IMG/VR virus record: IMGVR_UViG_3300024518_003035
Coordinates: 1 to 39,264 of that record
Strand: one strand, 5' to 3'
Origin: a virus
Length of the DNA: 39,264 nt
In this document: one piece after another, positions 6,325 to 15,051 of the stretch
Layout of the letters: each line of letters begins with the position of its first letter
Position numbering within the stretch: position 1 is the first letter of the stretch
Translations under genes and position numbers: made by a program
Notes under the pieces: model-generated
Database searches by the model: none
Told to the model about the DNA's origin: nothing
The model's input: the letters and a program-made list of their open reading frames with translations, nothing else

Positions 6325-6354
6325 AAAAAAAACCCCGCCCATTTCTGAGCGAGG
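6325..6354 (-). terminator. Intrinsic terminator ending the virion-gene operon
   Basis: On the minus strand CCTCGCTC (6354-6347), a 6-base loop, then GGGCGGGG (6340-6333) form an 8-bp GC-rich stem with two G-U pairs, followed by eight T (6332-6325). It lies 15 bases after the stop of the last gene of the block and just before the next promoter, so it separates the late and early operons. Confidence 0.9.
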
Positions 6355-6368
6355 CCGAGACAAGGCGA

Positions 6369-6518
6369 TTAAGCTGGCTCTATTTCTTCTGTCTCTGTAT
6401 GCTTTGCTCTTTCCTCTTCAAGCTCTCTTGAAAGCCTGACATTGTTTAAGTACATCCATGCTTTTTCATCATACTTTGATAAAGCTATGAAGTCCTGTTC
6501 TTTAAATGTAATGTTCAT
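6369..6518 (-). CDS. Small hypothetical protein, 49 aa, last gene of the late operon
   Basis: Frame MNITFKEQDFIALSKYDEK..., with a charged helical C-terminal half (RELEEERAKHTETEE). ATG follows AAGGAGACGAGACA. Stop at 6369-6371 is directly followed by the terminator. Its place after the tail fibre could suit a chaperone or assembly factor for the fibre, but this is only positional. Confidence 0.6.
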   Translation of the reverse strand: MNITFKEQDFIALSKYDEKAWMYLNNVRLSRELEEERAKHTETEEIEPA

Positions 6519-6540
6519 TGTCTCGTCTCCTTGTTGGTTG

Positions 6541-7557
6541 TTAAATCACACTTACTATATTATATGAAATGCTAGAGGCTTGATGGCCTTTTGTGCCTGT
6601 ATTAGTGAAATTTGTAGTCCAATTACTTCCACTAATTAGATAAAAAGTCATTACCCCGCTAGAATCAATAGAAACTTTGCAATTAGCTGTTTCGGTTCCG
6701 CTATCTGTAACCGCTGCCATTAAACATTGTGCCCCCTGCGCTGGTGGTCTAATAGAAGCTGGCATACCTGAGCACGTCATCCCTGTAGTGTTTGATGTGG
6801 CTGAAACCGCATTAGTGTAAATAGTGACCATACTGCCCGTTCTAGCGTATGACATTGTAGGAGTCACGCTAGTTGTAAAACCTACATAAGTTGCTGTAAA
6901 TGTACCCTCATCATAGGTGAAAGTCTCATTTCCAGTTGATAGAGTTAAAGCGTCTACATTTCCAGAAGCGTTTATTATTGGGGCTGTCACAGTACCCGTT
7001 AAAGTAGGGGAAGCGTTCAATACAACAGTTGTTCCCGTTCCCGTTACTGTGCTACTAATAAGACCTTTTGAGCTATCTGTAGATACAGGTAAAGAAGCGG
7101 TTAAACTAGATAAAATAGGCTGTGCCGTTAGAGTAGTAACACCTGTCACAGCTAAAGTAGAACTCACAGAAGCCGTCCCAACTACAGTCAAAGTCTGCCC
7201 CCCAGAACTAGCGCCAATATAAACATTACCGGCAGAAAAATAAGCATCACTACCAGTCGCTAACCATAATTGAGGCAAGTCACCCGCTGCGCTCACATCG
7301 TCCACCACCCACTGCTCCACATCGGCAGAGTTATCTACTTTGATTTTGTACGTTCCTGACAGTAACCAAATATTAGCCTCGCCATTTGCATCAAGTATCA
7401 CAGGATTCGCATTAGCTGCACCCGTACGGCTTACCTGTGAACCTTTTGGGGTTGTAGTCCCTGCTGTGTAGGTGTAAACTTTACCACCTGCCAGGGGAGC
7501 CCCAGCAGCGTCAAAAGCTCTGAATTTTGGGTCTGGGAATAGTCCTGCGTTTGCCAT
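6541..7557 (-). CDS. Tail fibre-type protein with podovirus N-terminal anchor module
   Basis: This 338-aa protein starts MANAGLFPDPKFRAFD, then has AGGKVYTY, ANPVILDANGEANIWL and a Y-K-I-K-V-D segment. This is the roughly 90-residue module common at the N-terminus of podovirus fibres and spikes, which attaches them to the virion. The middle is Ser/Thr/Val-rich and repetitive, as expected of a trimeric shaft; the C-terminal 130 residues form a probable receptor-binding or adhesin-like domain. No enzymatic motif is visible. It ends the structural operon. Confidence 0.75.
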   Translation of the reverse strand: MANAGLFPDPKFRAFDAAGAPLAGGKVYTYTAGTTTPKGSQVSRTGAANANPVILDANGEANIWLLSGTYKIKVDNSADVEQWVVDDVSAAGDLPQLWLATGSDAYFSAGNVYIGASSGGQTLTVVGTASVSSTLAVTGVTTLTAQPILSSLTASLPVSTDSSKGLISSTVTGTGTTVVLNASPTLTGTVTAPIINASGNVDALTLSTGNETFTYDEGTFTATYVGFTTSVTPTMSYARTGSMVTIYTNAVSATSNTTGMTCSGMPASIRPPAQGAQCLMAAVTDSGTETANCKVSIDSSGVMTFYLISGSNWTTNFTNTGTKGHQASSISYNIVSVI

Positions 7558-7559
7558 AA

Positions 7560-9218
7560 TTATTTATCCTTATTAACTGCTTTTCGTGCTCCTAATTGAG
7601 CCGGTTGTTTAGCCATCCATTCCGCTAGGTCTGCAACGGTAAGTGTTTTTGATGCGAGCATAGGGGATGATTCAGCAGCGAGTAACATTGCTGCCGCCAT
7701 TGTCTTAGGGCTTTCAAAATATCTTGCCATCCCAGTACCAGCAGAAGCCGCAATCAAACCCGTAGCCTGTGCCCCTGTCTCTCTATTAGGCAGAATCTTT
7801 GAAACCTTGCCACCTTGCATTAACATAGCGTCTGACATCTGTAATAGTTTAGCTTGCTGTACAAAATCCTCTCCAAATATTTCAGTCATATCACCAAGGG
7901 CTTTTTGTCTAGTTTCTTTGTTTTTATTAAACAATGTTGACATAAAAACACCTATTCTCTTGTTTCTGGTTTTAGCGTTCGCCCCTATTTCTTCAAGTAA
8001 AGCGTCTCTCTTTTGAAGTTTATCAGCCCATCCTTCCATAAGGGGTTTATATTTTGGGTTTCCAGTTGCGTCAGCTACATCTATCAATTCGTCTTTCATA
8101 GACGTTCTAATATCTTTAAGAGCTTTATTAAGGTTCTTGGCTCCTGGCTTACCCCATTCTACAATATCATCAATAGTTCCTCTAAACTCTTTAAAATCAG
8201 TGGCAGAAACTTCACCACCTTTTAATTTAGCGTCTTTGAGTAAGTCGCTTAATGCTGATATGGTTTTTTTATTTGTGTTTGGATTAGGGTATTTTTTAAT
8301 AATATTTTCTATGGTAGAAACCGTCTTATCCATTTTAACAGTACCCATATTCCCTAATGCCTCGTTAATTACTTTTTTCTCAGGCGTGAATTCCTCAAAA
8401 TTATCTAAAGCTTTTAATATATTCTTACCTATTTCGTTTTGCTTTCCGTGAACCTGTTTTAATTCCTTGGCGCCTTTTCCAAAGCCAGTACCCCATCTCC
8501 TCAAAGCTTCCTCTGAAACATTGCTTAATTGAGAAGCTAAAACACCTAGACTCTTATTCACTATTTTTGCTGGAACCCCTAAAACTGTGGGAACCGCTGC
8601 ACTAATACCAATCTCTTTGCCTGCCTCTTTCAATGATGGAGTCTCACCTGTGACCGCCTTTTCTCCTTGATGGATTCCAGCAGATACCACACCCTCTGTA
8701 CCAGCAGCGGCTACACCTTTTACTAATGTATTAAGCCATTTTCCACCCTTGTAAGCCCATCCACCTAAAGCGGAACCTGTGGCAATACTTGGAACTGTGG
8801 CGGGGTCACTAATCACACTAGAAAGAATATTAGGTTTACCCGTTGGGCCTTGTCCTTTGCTTATCTGCTCAAAGGCTTTTAAATAAGGTATTTGATTCTC
8901 TCCTGAGAATTCTTCTCTAGTATCTAAATGCCTACCAAGAGCTGTAGGGGCTGTAAGTAAACCACTTAAAGCGTCCATTGAAGTCGCTGCCATTGTCTCA
9001 AAAAGACCTGGAGAGTTTTTTTTCTGTAGTTTTGAAGTTCTAGGAAATAGTATTTCAGTAGCACTATAAGACTCATCCACCTTATTACTATGCTCTTCTT
9101 TTTTCTGTAATTCAGGCTGTGCTTCAAACATTTCTGATACAGTATTAGTATCAAGTTTTGAAGGGTCTTTCTCGCTAATATTTATTATTTTACCAGTGAC
9201 ATTATCTCTTATTTTCAT
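7560..9218 (-). CDS. Internal virion / DNA ejection protein (putative), 552 aa
   Basis: Long, mostly helical protein with several Ala/Gly-rich hydrophobic stretches (around 90-110, 145-215 and 480-530) separated by charged helices. This is the usual look of podovirus proteins that leave the head and build a channel across the cell envelope (P22 gp7/gp20/gp16, T7 gp14-16). It is the third of three consecutive low-similarity genes between the tailspike and the fibre, the place held by ejection proteins in P22-like phages. No lytic transglycosylase motif is visible. It overlaps the previous gene by 4 bases. Confidence 0.6.
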   Translation of the reverse strand: MKIRDNVTGKIINISEKDPSKLDTNTVSEMFEAQPELQKKEEHSNKVDESYSATEILFPRTSKLQKKNSPGLFETMAATSMDALSGLLTAPTALGRHLDTREEFSGENQIPYLKAFEQISKGQGPTGKPNILSSVISDPATVPSIATGSALGGWAYKGGKWLNTLVKGVAAAGTEGVVSAGIHQGEKAVTGETPSLKEAGKEIGISAAVPTVLGVPAKIVNKSLGVLASQLSNVSEEALRRWGTGFGKGAKELKQVHGKQNEIGKNILKALDNFEEFTPEKKVINEALGNMGTVKMDKTVSTIENIIKKYPNPNTNKKTISALSDLLKDAKLKGGEVSATDFKEFRGTIDDIVEWGKPGAKNLNKALKDIRTSMKDELIDVADATGNPKYKPLMEGWADKLQKRDALLEEIGANAKTRNKRIGVFMSTLFNKNKETRQKALGDMTEIFGEDFVQQAKLLQMSDAMLMQGGKVSKILPNRETGAQATGLIAASAGTGMARYFESPKTMAAAMLLAAESSPMLASKTLTVADLAEWMAKQPAQLGARKAVNKDK

Positions 9219-10489
9219 GGTTCTATTACCTCATATCTATCACTGCCACCAATAAATGTTTTGCTAGGAACAGGGTCATTTAAATTTTCAAAATCAGCCA
9301 CATCAAACCCACCACTTCCAAGGCCTTGAATCATATATTTCCTTTTACTAAGAATCATATCCTTAAGCTGTTTACCTTTTCTTTGGAGTGTTTCAGGAGT
9401 ATCACCCATTTTTGGAATAATCTTTTCATACTTCTTCTCATCTTCTGCTCTCATTACACCGCCCTCTAACCCTTTACCTATGGTTTGCTTTACGCTTGCG
9501 ATATATTGCTTTTTTGCTTGAGCTTTAGTGTTCCAAGGGTTTAACCCTCCTAACGGGTCTGTAATAGGATTCCATTTACTTTCCCCTTCCATTTTAGGAA
9601 TAACATCTAATAATTTGTTTAAATCAGCGACAGCTCCGGCAGTCCCACCAATTTCAACAGCTTGAGAAGCAGGTACAGGTCTATTCTGCCCTTTGACGTT
9701 CTGTAAAGCCATCGCCTTCGCTAAATCTTCGGCTAAACTAGAACTCTTACCTTTTAAAGCTTTTAAAGTTTCCTTAGCTAAAGGAGTATTCCAATAAGGG
9801 GAACTATTTATCTTCATTACAAGTTTGTTTTTAGCCCCCTGATTTTTAGATAAATCTTCTATATCCAGAGTGGGCATGACCTCAGTTCTAAACTTTTCGT
9901 TTAAAGAGTCCATTTCTACCTGTTTAGCCATTAATTGCTGTTCTTTTCTTTCTGCTGGTGACATGCTGTTTTGGTACATGCTCCTTAATTGATTACCAAT
10001 GTTAGGGTCATACTGTTCAGGCCATCCCTCAGCATTAGGAAGTTTCTCATTAATAGCGGTCTGCCTCATCAAACCCCATTCATTCTCTGGGTTTTTAGAG
10101 CTTAATACTGTACCGGCTAAAGTACCCATTCTTTTATTGTACTTCTGCTTTTGGTCAAACTGTTGCTGTTGGTTCTCAAACTGGGCTTTTTGCTGTGCTT
10201 GCATATCCTTTTGAATCTGCTGTACATCGTCAATCATCCCCTCTTGCTGGAAAATCTGCCCTGCTCGCATTGGGTTACCCCGAGCCTGTTTCCAGATATC
10301 TTCACGTTTAGCCGTTATCTTCGCCTTACGTTCAGCAGTATCTAGTTCAAGGTCGGCAAGTGATTGTTGCCTAGCGTTTTGTTTATCCGCTCGCGCTTGC
10401 TGCCTGTTAAAATTAAGCTGGTTAGCAAAGCCACCAAGGTTAAGCTTAACAGGAGCGTCAAATTTCTGTATGTTCCAATTTACTGGCAT
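9215..10489 (-). CDS. Internal virion / DNA ejection protein (putative), 424 aa, Gln-rich coiled coil
   Basis: Residues about 20-130 are a highly charged, glutamine-rich coiled coil (QQARADKQNARQQ; QKDMQAQQKAQFENQQQQ). The rest is helical with AEDLAKAM and DMILSKRKY segments. No membrane helix or catalytic motif is seen. Overlap with the 552-aa gene and a position after the N/Q-rich protein suggest the three are packaged together. Functional call is by position and composition. Confidence 0.6.
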   Translation of the reverse strand: MPVNWNIQKFDAPVKLNLGGFANQLNFNRQQARADKQNARQQSLADLELDTAERKAKITAKREDIWKQARGNPMRAGQIFQQEGMIDDVQQIQKDMQAQQKAQFENQQQQFDQKQKYNKRMGTLAGTVLSSKNPENEWGLMRQTAINEKLPNAEGWPEQYDPNIGNQLRSMYQNSMSPAERKEQQLMAKQVEMDSLNEKFRTEVMPTLDIEDLSKNQGAKNKLVMKINSSPYWNTPLAKETLKALKGKSSSLAEDLAKAMALQNVKGQNRPVPASQAVEIGGTAGAVADLNKLLDVIPKMEGESKWNPITDPLGGLNPWNTKAQAKKQYIASVKQTIGKGLEGGVMRAEDEKKYEKIIPKMGDTPETLQRKGKQLKDMILSKRKYMIQGLGSGGFDVADFENLNDPVPSKTFIGGSDRYEVIEP

Positions 10490-10498
10490 TATTTACCC

Positions 10499-11848
10499 CT
10501 ACTTTTTTGAAGCCCCATAAATGGAAGCCCCAGCTTGACCCAAGTTCGCTAGTGTATTTAGCCCACTATTGACTGTATTCCTAGTTGCCATTGCTCTATT
10601 TGCGTTTGCATTACCAACACCTAAAGCAGCGTTACCCAATGCCTCACCTTCACCAATATACATATTCGCAAGGTTTACGTTACTACCATATCCTTGGTCA
10701 GCTAGTCCACCCTCAAGACCGGCTTGGAATTGGTTCTGTTGGCTATCCATATTATAATTTTGAAGGTTTGCACCTTGATTGTAATTAGCTGCAAATTGGT
10801 TCTCTTGCTGGTTCATGCCTTGACCTTGCCAATAGTTTTGATTAGCCATATTTTGAGCATAAGCGTTATTCTGATTAGCCATGTTCTGATTGAATTGAAA
10901 AGCATTTTGACCATATTGGTTGGCCCCTTGTTGGTCTTGAAAACCCATGTTCTGATTGAATTGAAAGTTTTCTTGACCCATACCGGCACCAAATTGGTTT
11001 TGGTTAATATCTGTTCCAGTACCAAATTGGTAGTTCCCTTGATTAAATTGATTCTGTTGTGCGAGCTGGTTAGCATCCATGCCTGCACCAAATTGGTAAT
11101 TCCCTAGATTAAACTGATTCTGTTGTGCTGATTGACCCGCCCCAAAGCCTCTATCAGCCTCAAAAGAACCTCTTGCCCTATTGAATTGATTACCATAATC
11201 CTGTGCAGCTAATCCAGAAGCATATTGCACTCTTTCTTTATCGGTTCCACCTGTAAAACGTCTGCCCTGTGCTGATGCTCTACCCTCAATAGACTTAATT
11301 CCTTCATCCCTTGCAAATTGATAACCTGGAGACTGCTCATAATTAAAGTTAAAATTACCAGCATCAGCCCTTTGAAAAGTAGGGTCTGCGCTTCTGTTAA
11401 ACTGTTGAAAACTTGGGTCTTGACCTCTTTGAGTTGGGTTATAGCCCTGCGCTTGTCCTTGTTGAAAGCTTTGATAAGCTGGGCTTTGACCTTGTTGGAA
11501 TTGATTAAACTGTGGTGCGTTTTGGCCGAAAGTCTGTTTACCATATTGCTCTGTTTGAAATTGGCTTGGGTCTGTCCCATACGCTCCGCTTTGAACGTTA
11601 GCCCTGTAAGTGTCCATATCACCCTGTCCAGCATCAGCTAGGTTTTGCATACCCCCAAGAGCTTGGTTATATCCTTCACCCACAAAGCCCTGAGCTTGGT
11701 TTGCTGCGTTCTGTTGGCTTCTGGCTGCTCTAGTGTCACCCATGACATAATCACCAATACCACGCCCGATATTATCTACAAAACCCATGTTCTCATTACC
11801 TAGCGTTCCACCAGAAACAACCCCTAAAGCATCATTCCAAAATCCCAT
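10499..11848 (-). CDS. N/Q-rich internal virion protein (putative ejection protein) with tandem repeats
   Basis: Of 449 residues, about half are Gln, Asn, Gly or Phe. A conserved-looking core around 165-220 (SPGYQFARDEGIKSIE, ASAQGRRFTGG, YASGLAAQDYGNQF) matches a pattern often seen in phage virion proteins annotated as DNA transfer proteins. Around it lie repeats such as QQNQFNQGNYQFG(A/T)G, about 22 residues each, and QFNQNM units. Short hydrophobic ends (GLNTLANLGQAGASIYGA) may contact membrane. Overlapping reading frames in this gene are by-products of its biased composition. ATG follows TAAGGAGAGGATATT. Confidence 0.65.
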   Translation of the reverse strand: MGFWNDALGVVSGGTLGNENMGFVDNIGRGIGDYVMGDTRAARSQQNAANQAQGFVGEGYNQALGGMQNLADAGQGDMDTYRANVQSGAYGTDPSQFQTEQYGKQTFGQNAPQFNQFQQGQSPAYQSFQQGQAQGYNPTQRGQDPSFQQFNRSADPTFQRADAGNFNFNYEQSPGYQFARDEGIKSIEGRASAQGRRFTGGTDKERVQYASGLAAQDYGNQFNRARGSFEADRGFGAGQSAQQNQFNLGNYQFGAGMDANQLAQQNQFNQGNYQFGTGTDINQNQFGAGMGQENFQFNQNMGFQDQQGANQYGQNAFQFNQNMANQNNAYAQNMANQNYWQGQGMNQQENQFAANYNQGANLQNYNMDSQQNQFQAGLEGGLADQGYGSNVNLANMYIGEGEALGNAALGVGNANANRAMATRNTVNSGLNTLANLGQAGASIYGASKK

Positions 11849-11891
11849 AATATCCTCTCCTTAAATATAAAAACCTACAAGCCTAACCCGT

Positions 11892-12668
11892 TTATGAATC
11901 CACTAATAAAATGTTAAATTCGCCTACTATATCAGCGGTGCCCGTTGTCGCTTTAGCCATATATCCTATATCCGTCAAGGCATCAAATTTTAATGGGTCT
12001 GGGAATGTCACATTAAGAGGTGCAGTTATTCCAGTACCCTCAAATTGAACCCTCATTGCTTCATAAGGTGCGGCAGTATCTAAAATTGATTCACGCTTAA
12101 AAAACATAAAGTCAAAGCTCTTTGTGGCATCAGAATAAATCCTGTAATCAAGAACATAAGCGGTCTTACCAAGTGGCACGCTATAAGCGGCTATTTCAGA
12201 TTGTGAATGAGGGAATCCAGTAAAATTAATAGTTGCCCAATCAGTACCACCCGCCCCGTTTTCTATTACAATGGCGGCTGCGTGTGACCCAGTGGTAGAG
12301 GTTGCGTAAGTACCTGTTGAACTAACATAAACCCTAAATAACCTGATAAATGTGGCACTTGTAGCAGTAGAAGCGGAAGTCCCTGCGGTAGCCACTGCCT
12401 CTGTTACTAAAGCCCCTGTTTCATCTAACCCTTGAAAAGTAACCTCTCTAGCACCTGTACCCGCTGCGGTATCGTTCGTATTACCAGCCTTTACCCTTAA
12501 AGTAGTGGCTCCGGCTACCTGCGGAGTATTGTATAAACCACCCACCGAAATAGGGACAAAGGTAGTGCCAAGTCCATAATTCATTCCAAACTTTTGAACT
12601 AAAGAATGCCCTGCAATATTACCTTTTGCTACTTCGATTAAAAAATCACTTGAAAAACTTCTACTCAT
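11892..12668 (-). CDS. Virion structural protein of unknown role, 258 aa
   Basis: Beta-rich, Thr/Ala/Gly-rich protein beginning MSRSFSSDFLIEVAKGNIAGH. It has long Ser/Thr stretches and a Cys-free composition typical of tail, collar or decoration proteins. It lies directly after the tailspike and before the ejection proteins, so it may be a tail accessory protein. In P22 the tail needle gene is near this place, but this protein lacks the coiled-coil look of a needle. Confidence 0.6.
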   Translation of the reverse strand: MSRSFSSDFLIEVAKGNIAGHSLVQKFGMNYGLGTTFVPISVGGLYNTPQVAGATTLRVKAGNTNDTAAGTGAREVTFQGLDETGALVTEAVATAGTSASTATSATFIRLFRVYVSSTGTYATSTTGSHAAAIVIENGAGGTDWATINFTGFPHSQSEIAAYSVPLGKTAYVLDYRIYSDATKSFDFMFFKRESILDTAAPYEAMRVQFEGTGITAPLNVTFPDPLKFDALTDIGYMAKATTGTADIVGEFNILLVDS

Positions 12669-12669
12669 T

Positions 12670-15051
12670 TTAATACCATCCGTCTGTAGCGTTATATGTG
12701 ACTATCAATGACTCACCATCTGCCAGTGTCCAGTTCGAGTTTACCCCTATTAAATGCTCACTACCATTAGGCGCTAAAGTAAGTGTGTTTGAACTAGAGC
12801 CCGTATTAACTATTCTAAAACTCTGCCCCTCCACCCCTGCCGGAAGAGTCGCCGTAAACCCTGCTGAATCAGTATTACCAAAAACTTGGTCATCTGTTAC
12901 GAGTATAGTGTAAGTGGTTGTTACTCTAGTGGGGGGTTTGATTCTGCCCCCATCTGTAGTAAAATCACTTACTATCCTAGCGTTACCATTTACGTCCAAC
13001 TTATAAGTAGGGGTTATGTCATTAATACCAACATTACCATTTTCATCCACTTGAACTCTATTCAAGCTATTAGTGTAAATGGCATAGTTACTTCCCACTG
13101 CCCCGTGGTAAACTACGCTTTCGGCTAATGATGCATGCTTAAAAGTCATGTATGATGCTACAGAAGATGTCGATTCTGTCACACCCACTATTTGGGAGGC
13201 CCCACCTTTTAGATGAACATAAAGGGAGGGTACAGCATTCAACCCCATTTTACCGCTATTGTCTATTCTAAAATATCCAGCCGCTAAAGTATTAACCCAC
13301 CCCGTTCCATCCCACTTCATTCTAAAATCATTTATACTATTGCCTAACTGTATTTCCCCATCATCTTTATTAATTCTAATATTATTAGCTGCTAATATTT
13401 CATCTGTACTAGTTAATTGTTCTGCTGTAATAGTCTCCTCTGATAAGATACTAGATGGAGTGGTTAAGTCAGAAGCAAAATTAAGCCCCGAAGTCGCAAA
13501 AACAAAACTAGAGTCCGAGCCTATACTATCATAACCCGAACGTATATCACCCACTTTGCCATATATGACTTTATTATTAAGCATTAGCATTAGCCATGTA
13601 TTATTATTTATAGCTGTTGCAGAAGAAGCAAGCTCAACACCTACATCATTTGAAAGTATTATGTCAAAATATGAGTTTTGTAAAAATCTATTAGGGTAAG
13701 TTGAATTTACGGCTGGTGGTCCAGAAAGATTTTGAGCGTCAGAAGCAAGAGAATCAGAATTATACACATAATCATAAGTTCCTGTAGCGGTTACATTATA
13801 ATAGTTGTCAGCCATTGCACTAGCGTCTGGAGCATAATTTAAGGAACTCCCGTAAATAGTTGCAACAGGGTCAATATTTATTAAACAGGTAGCGTCTTGA
13901 TTAACTATTACATTATCAATACGAAGCTTTCTAGCCCTTCCTCGGATTATAGAGTCCATTGTTACTGTACCCGAAACCGTACCATTGCTGATTTTTACAT
14001 TACTAGCTCTTGAGAACATAAAAATGCCAGCAGTATAGTTTGAACCAAAATCCACGCAAGTAAAATTATCTAAAGAAATAGAGTACTCCCTTCCTGTGTT
14101 ATCAGAAGTGTTTGCCATTTGACAGAATAACATTATTTCACAATTCTTAGCAAATATACCGTCAAAAATTACATGAACCCCTCCTAAAGTTGGCTCAGTC
14201 CCCACATCTCTCCTAGTGGATAAAGCCATGAAACAATCCTCTATATATGTACCATATACCTCAATTTGAGCGTTTCCTCCTTCAAATTGAAAAGCCTTTC
14301 CTCCGTCTCTTATATCTGTATTTCCCCTTGAACAGTTTTTAATATGGCCTCCAAATACTGTAACAGAACCAGTATTTGAAGCCCCTCCTATTCCATTATT
14401 ACCAGAACCGCCAGTAATGATAGAATCACCTCCCCCATCGACATGAGGATTTATAAATGTTACATTTTGATTATCTGCGTTTGTACTAACAGTCCCACCA
14501 TCACCAATCTGACTAGCCCTGATATAACTACCACCGCCCAACCATTCTACGGTTAATTCACCCTTTATTAATAAAATATTACTTACTAAATAATCTGAAC
14601 CAGTAGAAGGAATTGTTACTTTTGCCCCGCCTATTGCACTCATAGAGTCCATACAAGCCTGTAACGGTGCTAAATCATCCCAAGAGTCAGCACCATCATT
14701 TCCCTTTGCGCCAAATTGCAATACAGATACTATACCATTGTGTATTAATTCAAATCTTCCTACTGTTGGCAATGTAACATGTGCAATTATTAACCCACCG
14801 TCTGGGGTTGCTGTTGACGTTGAATTCCAATAATAAGCTCCCGCCCCTAAATCACCTTTAACATAGTAGCCTAATGTATTGATATAAGATACAGTACCAA
14901 TAGGCAGGTTTATCATATCATCAACAGTATCGGCCTTTGGTGTTATTAATTTATTTTTAATAAACTCAAACCAGAACATCCAAGGCATAGAAGGTTTATT
15001 ACTTTCTTTAAGTAAAAAGGGGTGTTCCCTTGGTACTGGAGGGAGAGCCAT
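12670..15051 (-). CDS. Tailspike protein with pectate-lyase-like beta helix
   Basis: 793 aa. After a short virion-binding N-terminus (about 1-110, including the GDLGAGAYYWNS pattern), FGAKGNDGADSWDDLAPLQA near 114-133 is the typical entry of a pectate-lyase-3 type right-handed beta helix, which continues to about residue 430. Such spikes bind and often cleave surface polysaccharide. The C-terminal part contains VGIND...YKLDVNGNARI and a final TLPAGVEGQSFRIVN-type barrel; I do not see an S74 autocleavage domain. It overlaps the hub gene by one base. Confidence 0.8.
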   Translation of the reverse strand: MALPPVPREHPFLLKESNKPSMPWMFWFEFIKNKLITPKADTVDDMINLPIGTVSYINTLGYYVKGDLGAGAYYWNSTSTATPDGGLIIAHVTLPTVGRFELIHNGIVSVLQFGAKGNDGADSWDDLAPLQACMDSMSAIGGAKVTIPSTGSDYLVSNILLIKGELTVEWLGGGSYIRASQIGDGGTVSTNADNQNVTFINPHVDGGGDSIITGGSGNNGIGGASNTGSVTVFGGHIKNCSRGNTDIRDGGKAFQFEGGNAQIEVYGTYIEDCFMALSTRRDVGTEPTLGGVHVIFDGIFAKNCEIMLFCQMANTSDNTGREYSISLDNFTCVDFGSNYTAGIFMFSRASNVKISNGTVSGTVTMDSIIRGRARKLRIDNVIVNQDATCLINIDPVATIYGSSLNYAPDASAMADNYYNVTATGTYDYVYNSDSLASDAQNLSGPPAVNSTYPNRFLQNSYFDIILSNDVGVELASSATAINNNTWLMLMLNNKVIYGKVGDIRSGYDSIGSDSSFVFATSGLNFASDLTTPSSILSEETITAEQLTSTDEILAANNIRINKDDGEIQLGNSINDFRMKWDGTGWVNTLAAGYFRIDNSGKMGLNAVPSLYVHLKGGASQIVGVTESTSSVASYMTFKHASLAESVVYHGAVGSNYAIYTNSLNRVQVDENGNVGINDITPTYKLDVNGNARIVSDFTTDGGRIKPPTRVTTTYTILVTDDQVFGNTDSAGFTATLPAGVEGQSFRIVNTGSSSNTLTLAPNGSEHLIGVNSNWTLADGESLIVTYNATDGWY

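Noticed and set aside
10813-11634. Alternative minus-strand frames (92 aa and 141 aa) inside the N/Q-rich protein gene
   Set aside because: They are shifted readings of a low-complexity repeat region; the 449-aa frame has the RBS and the recognisable core.
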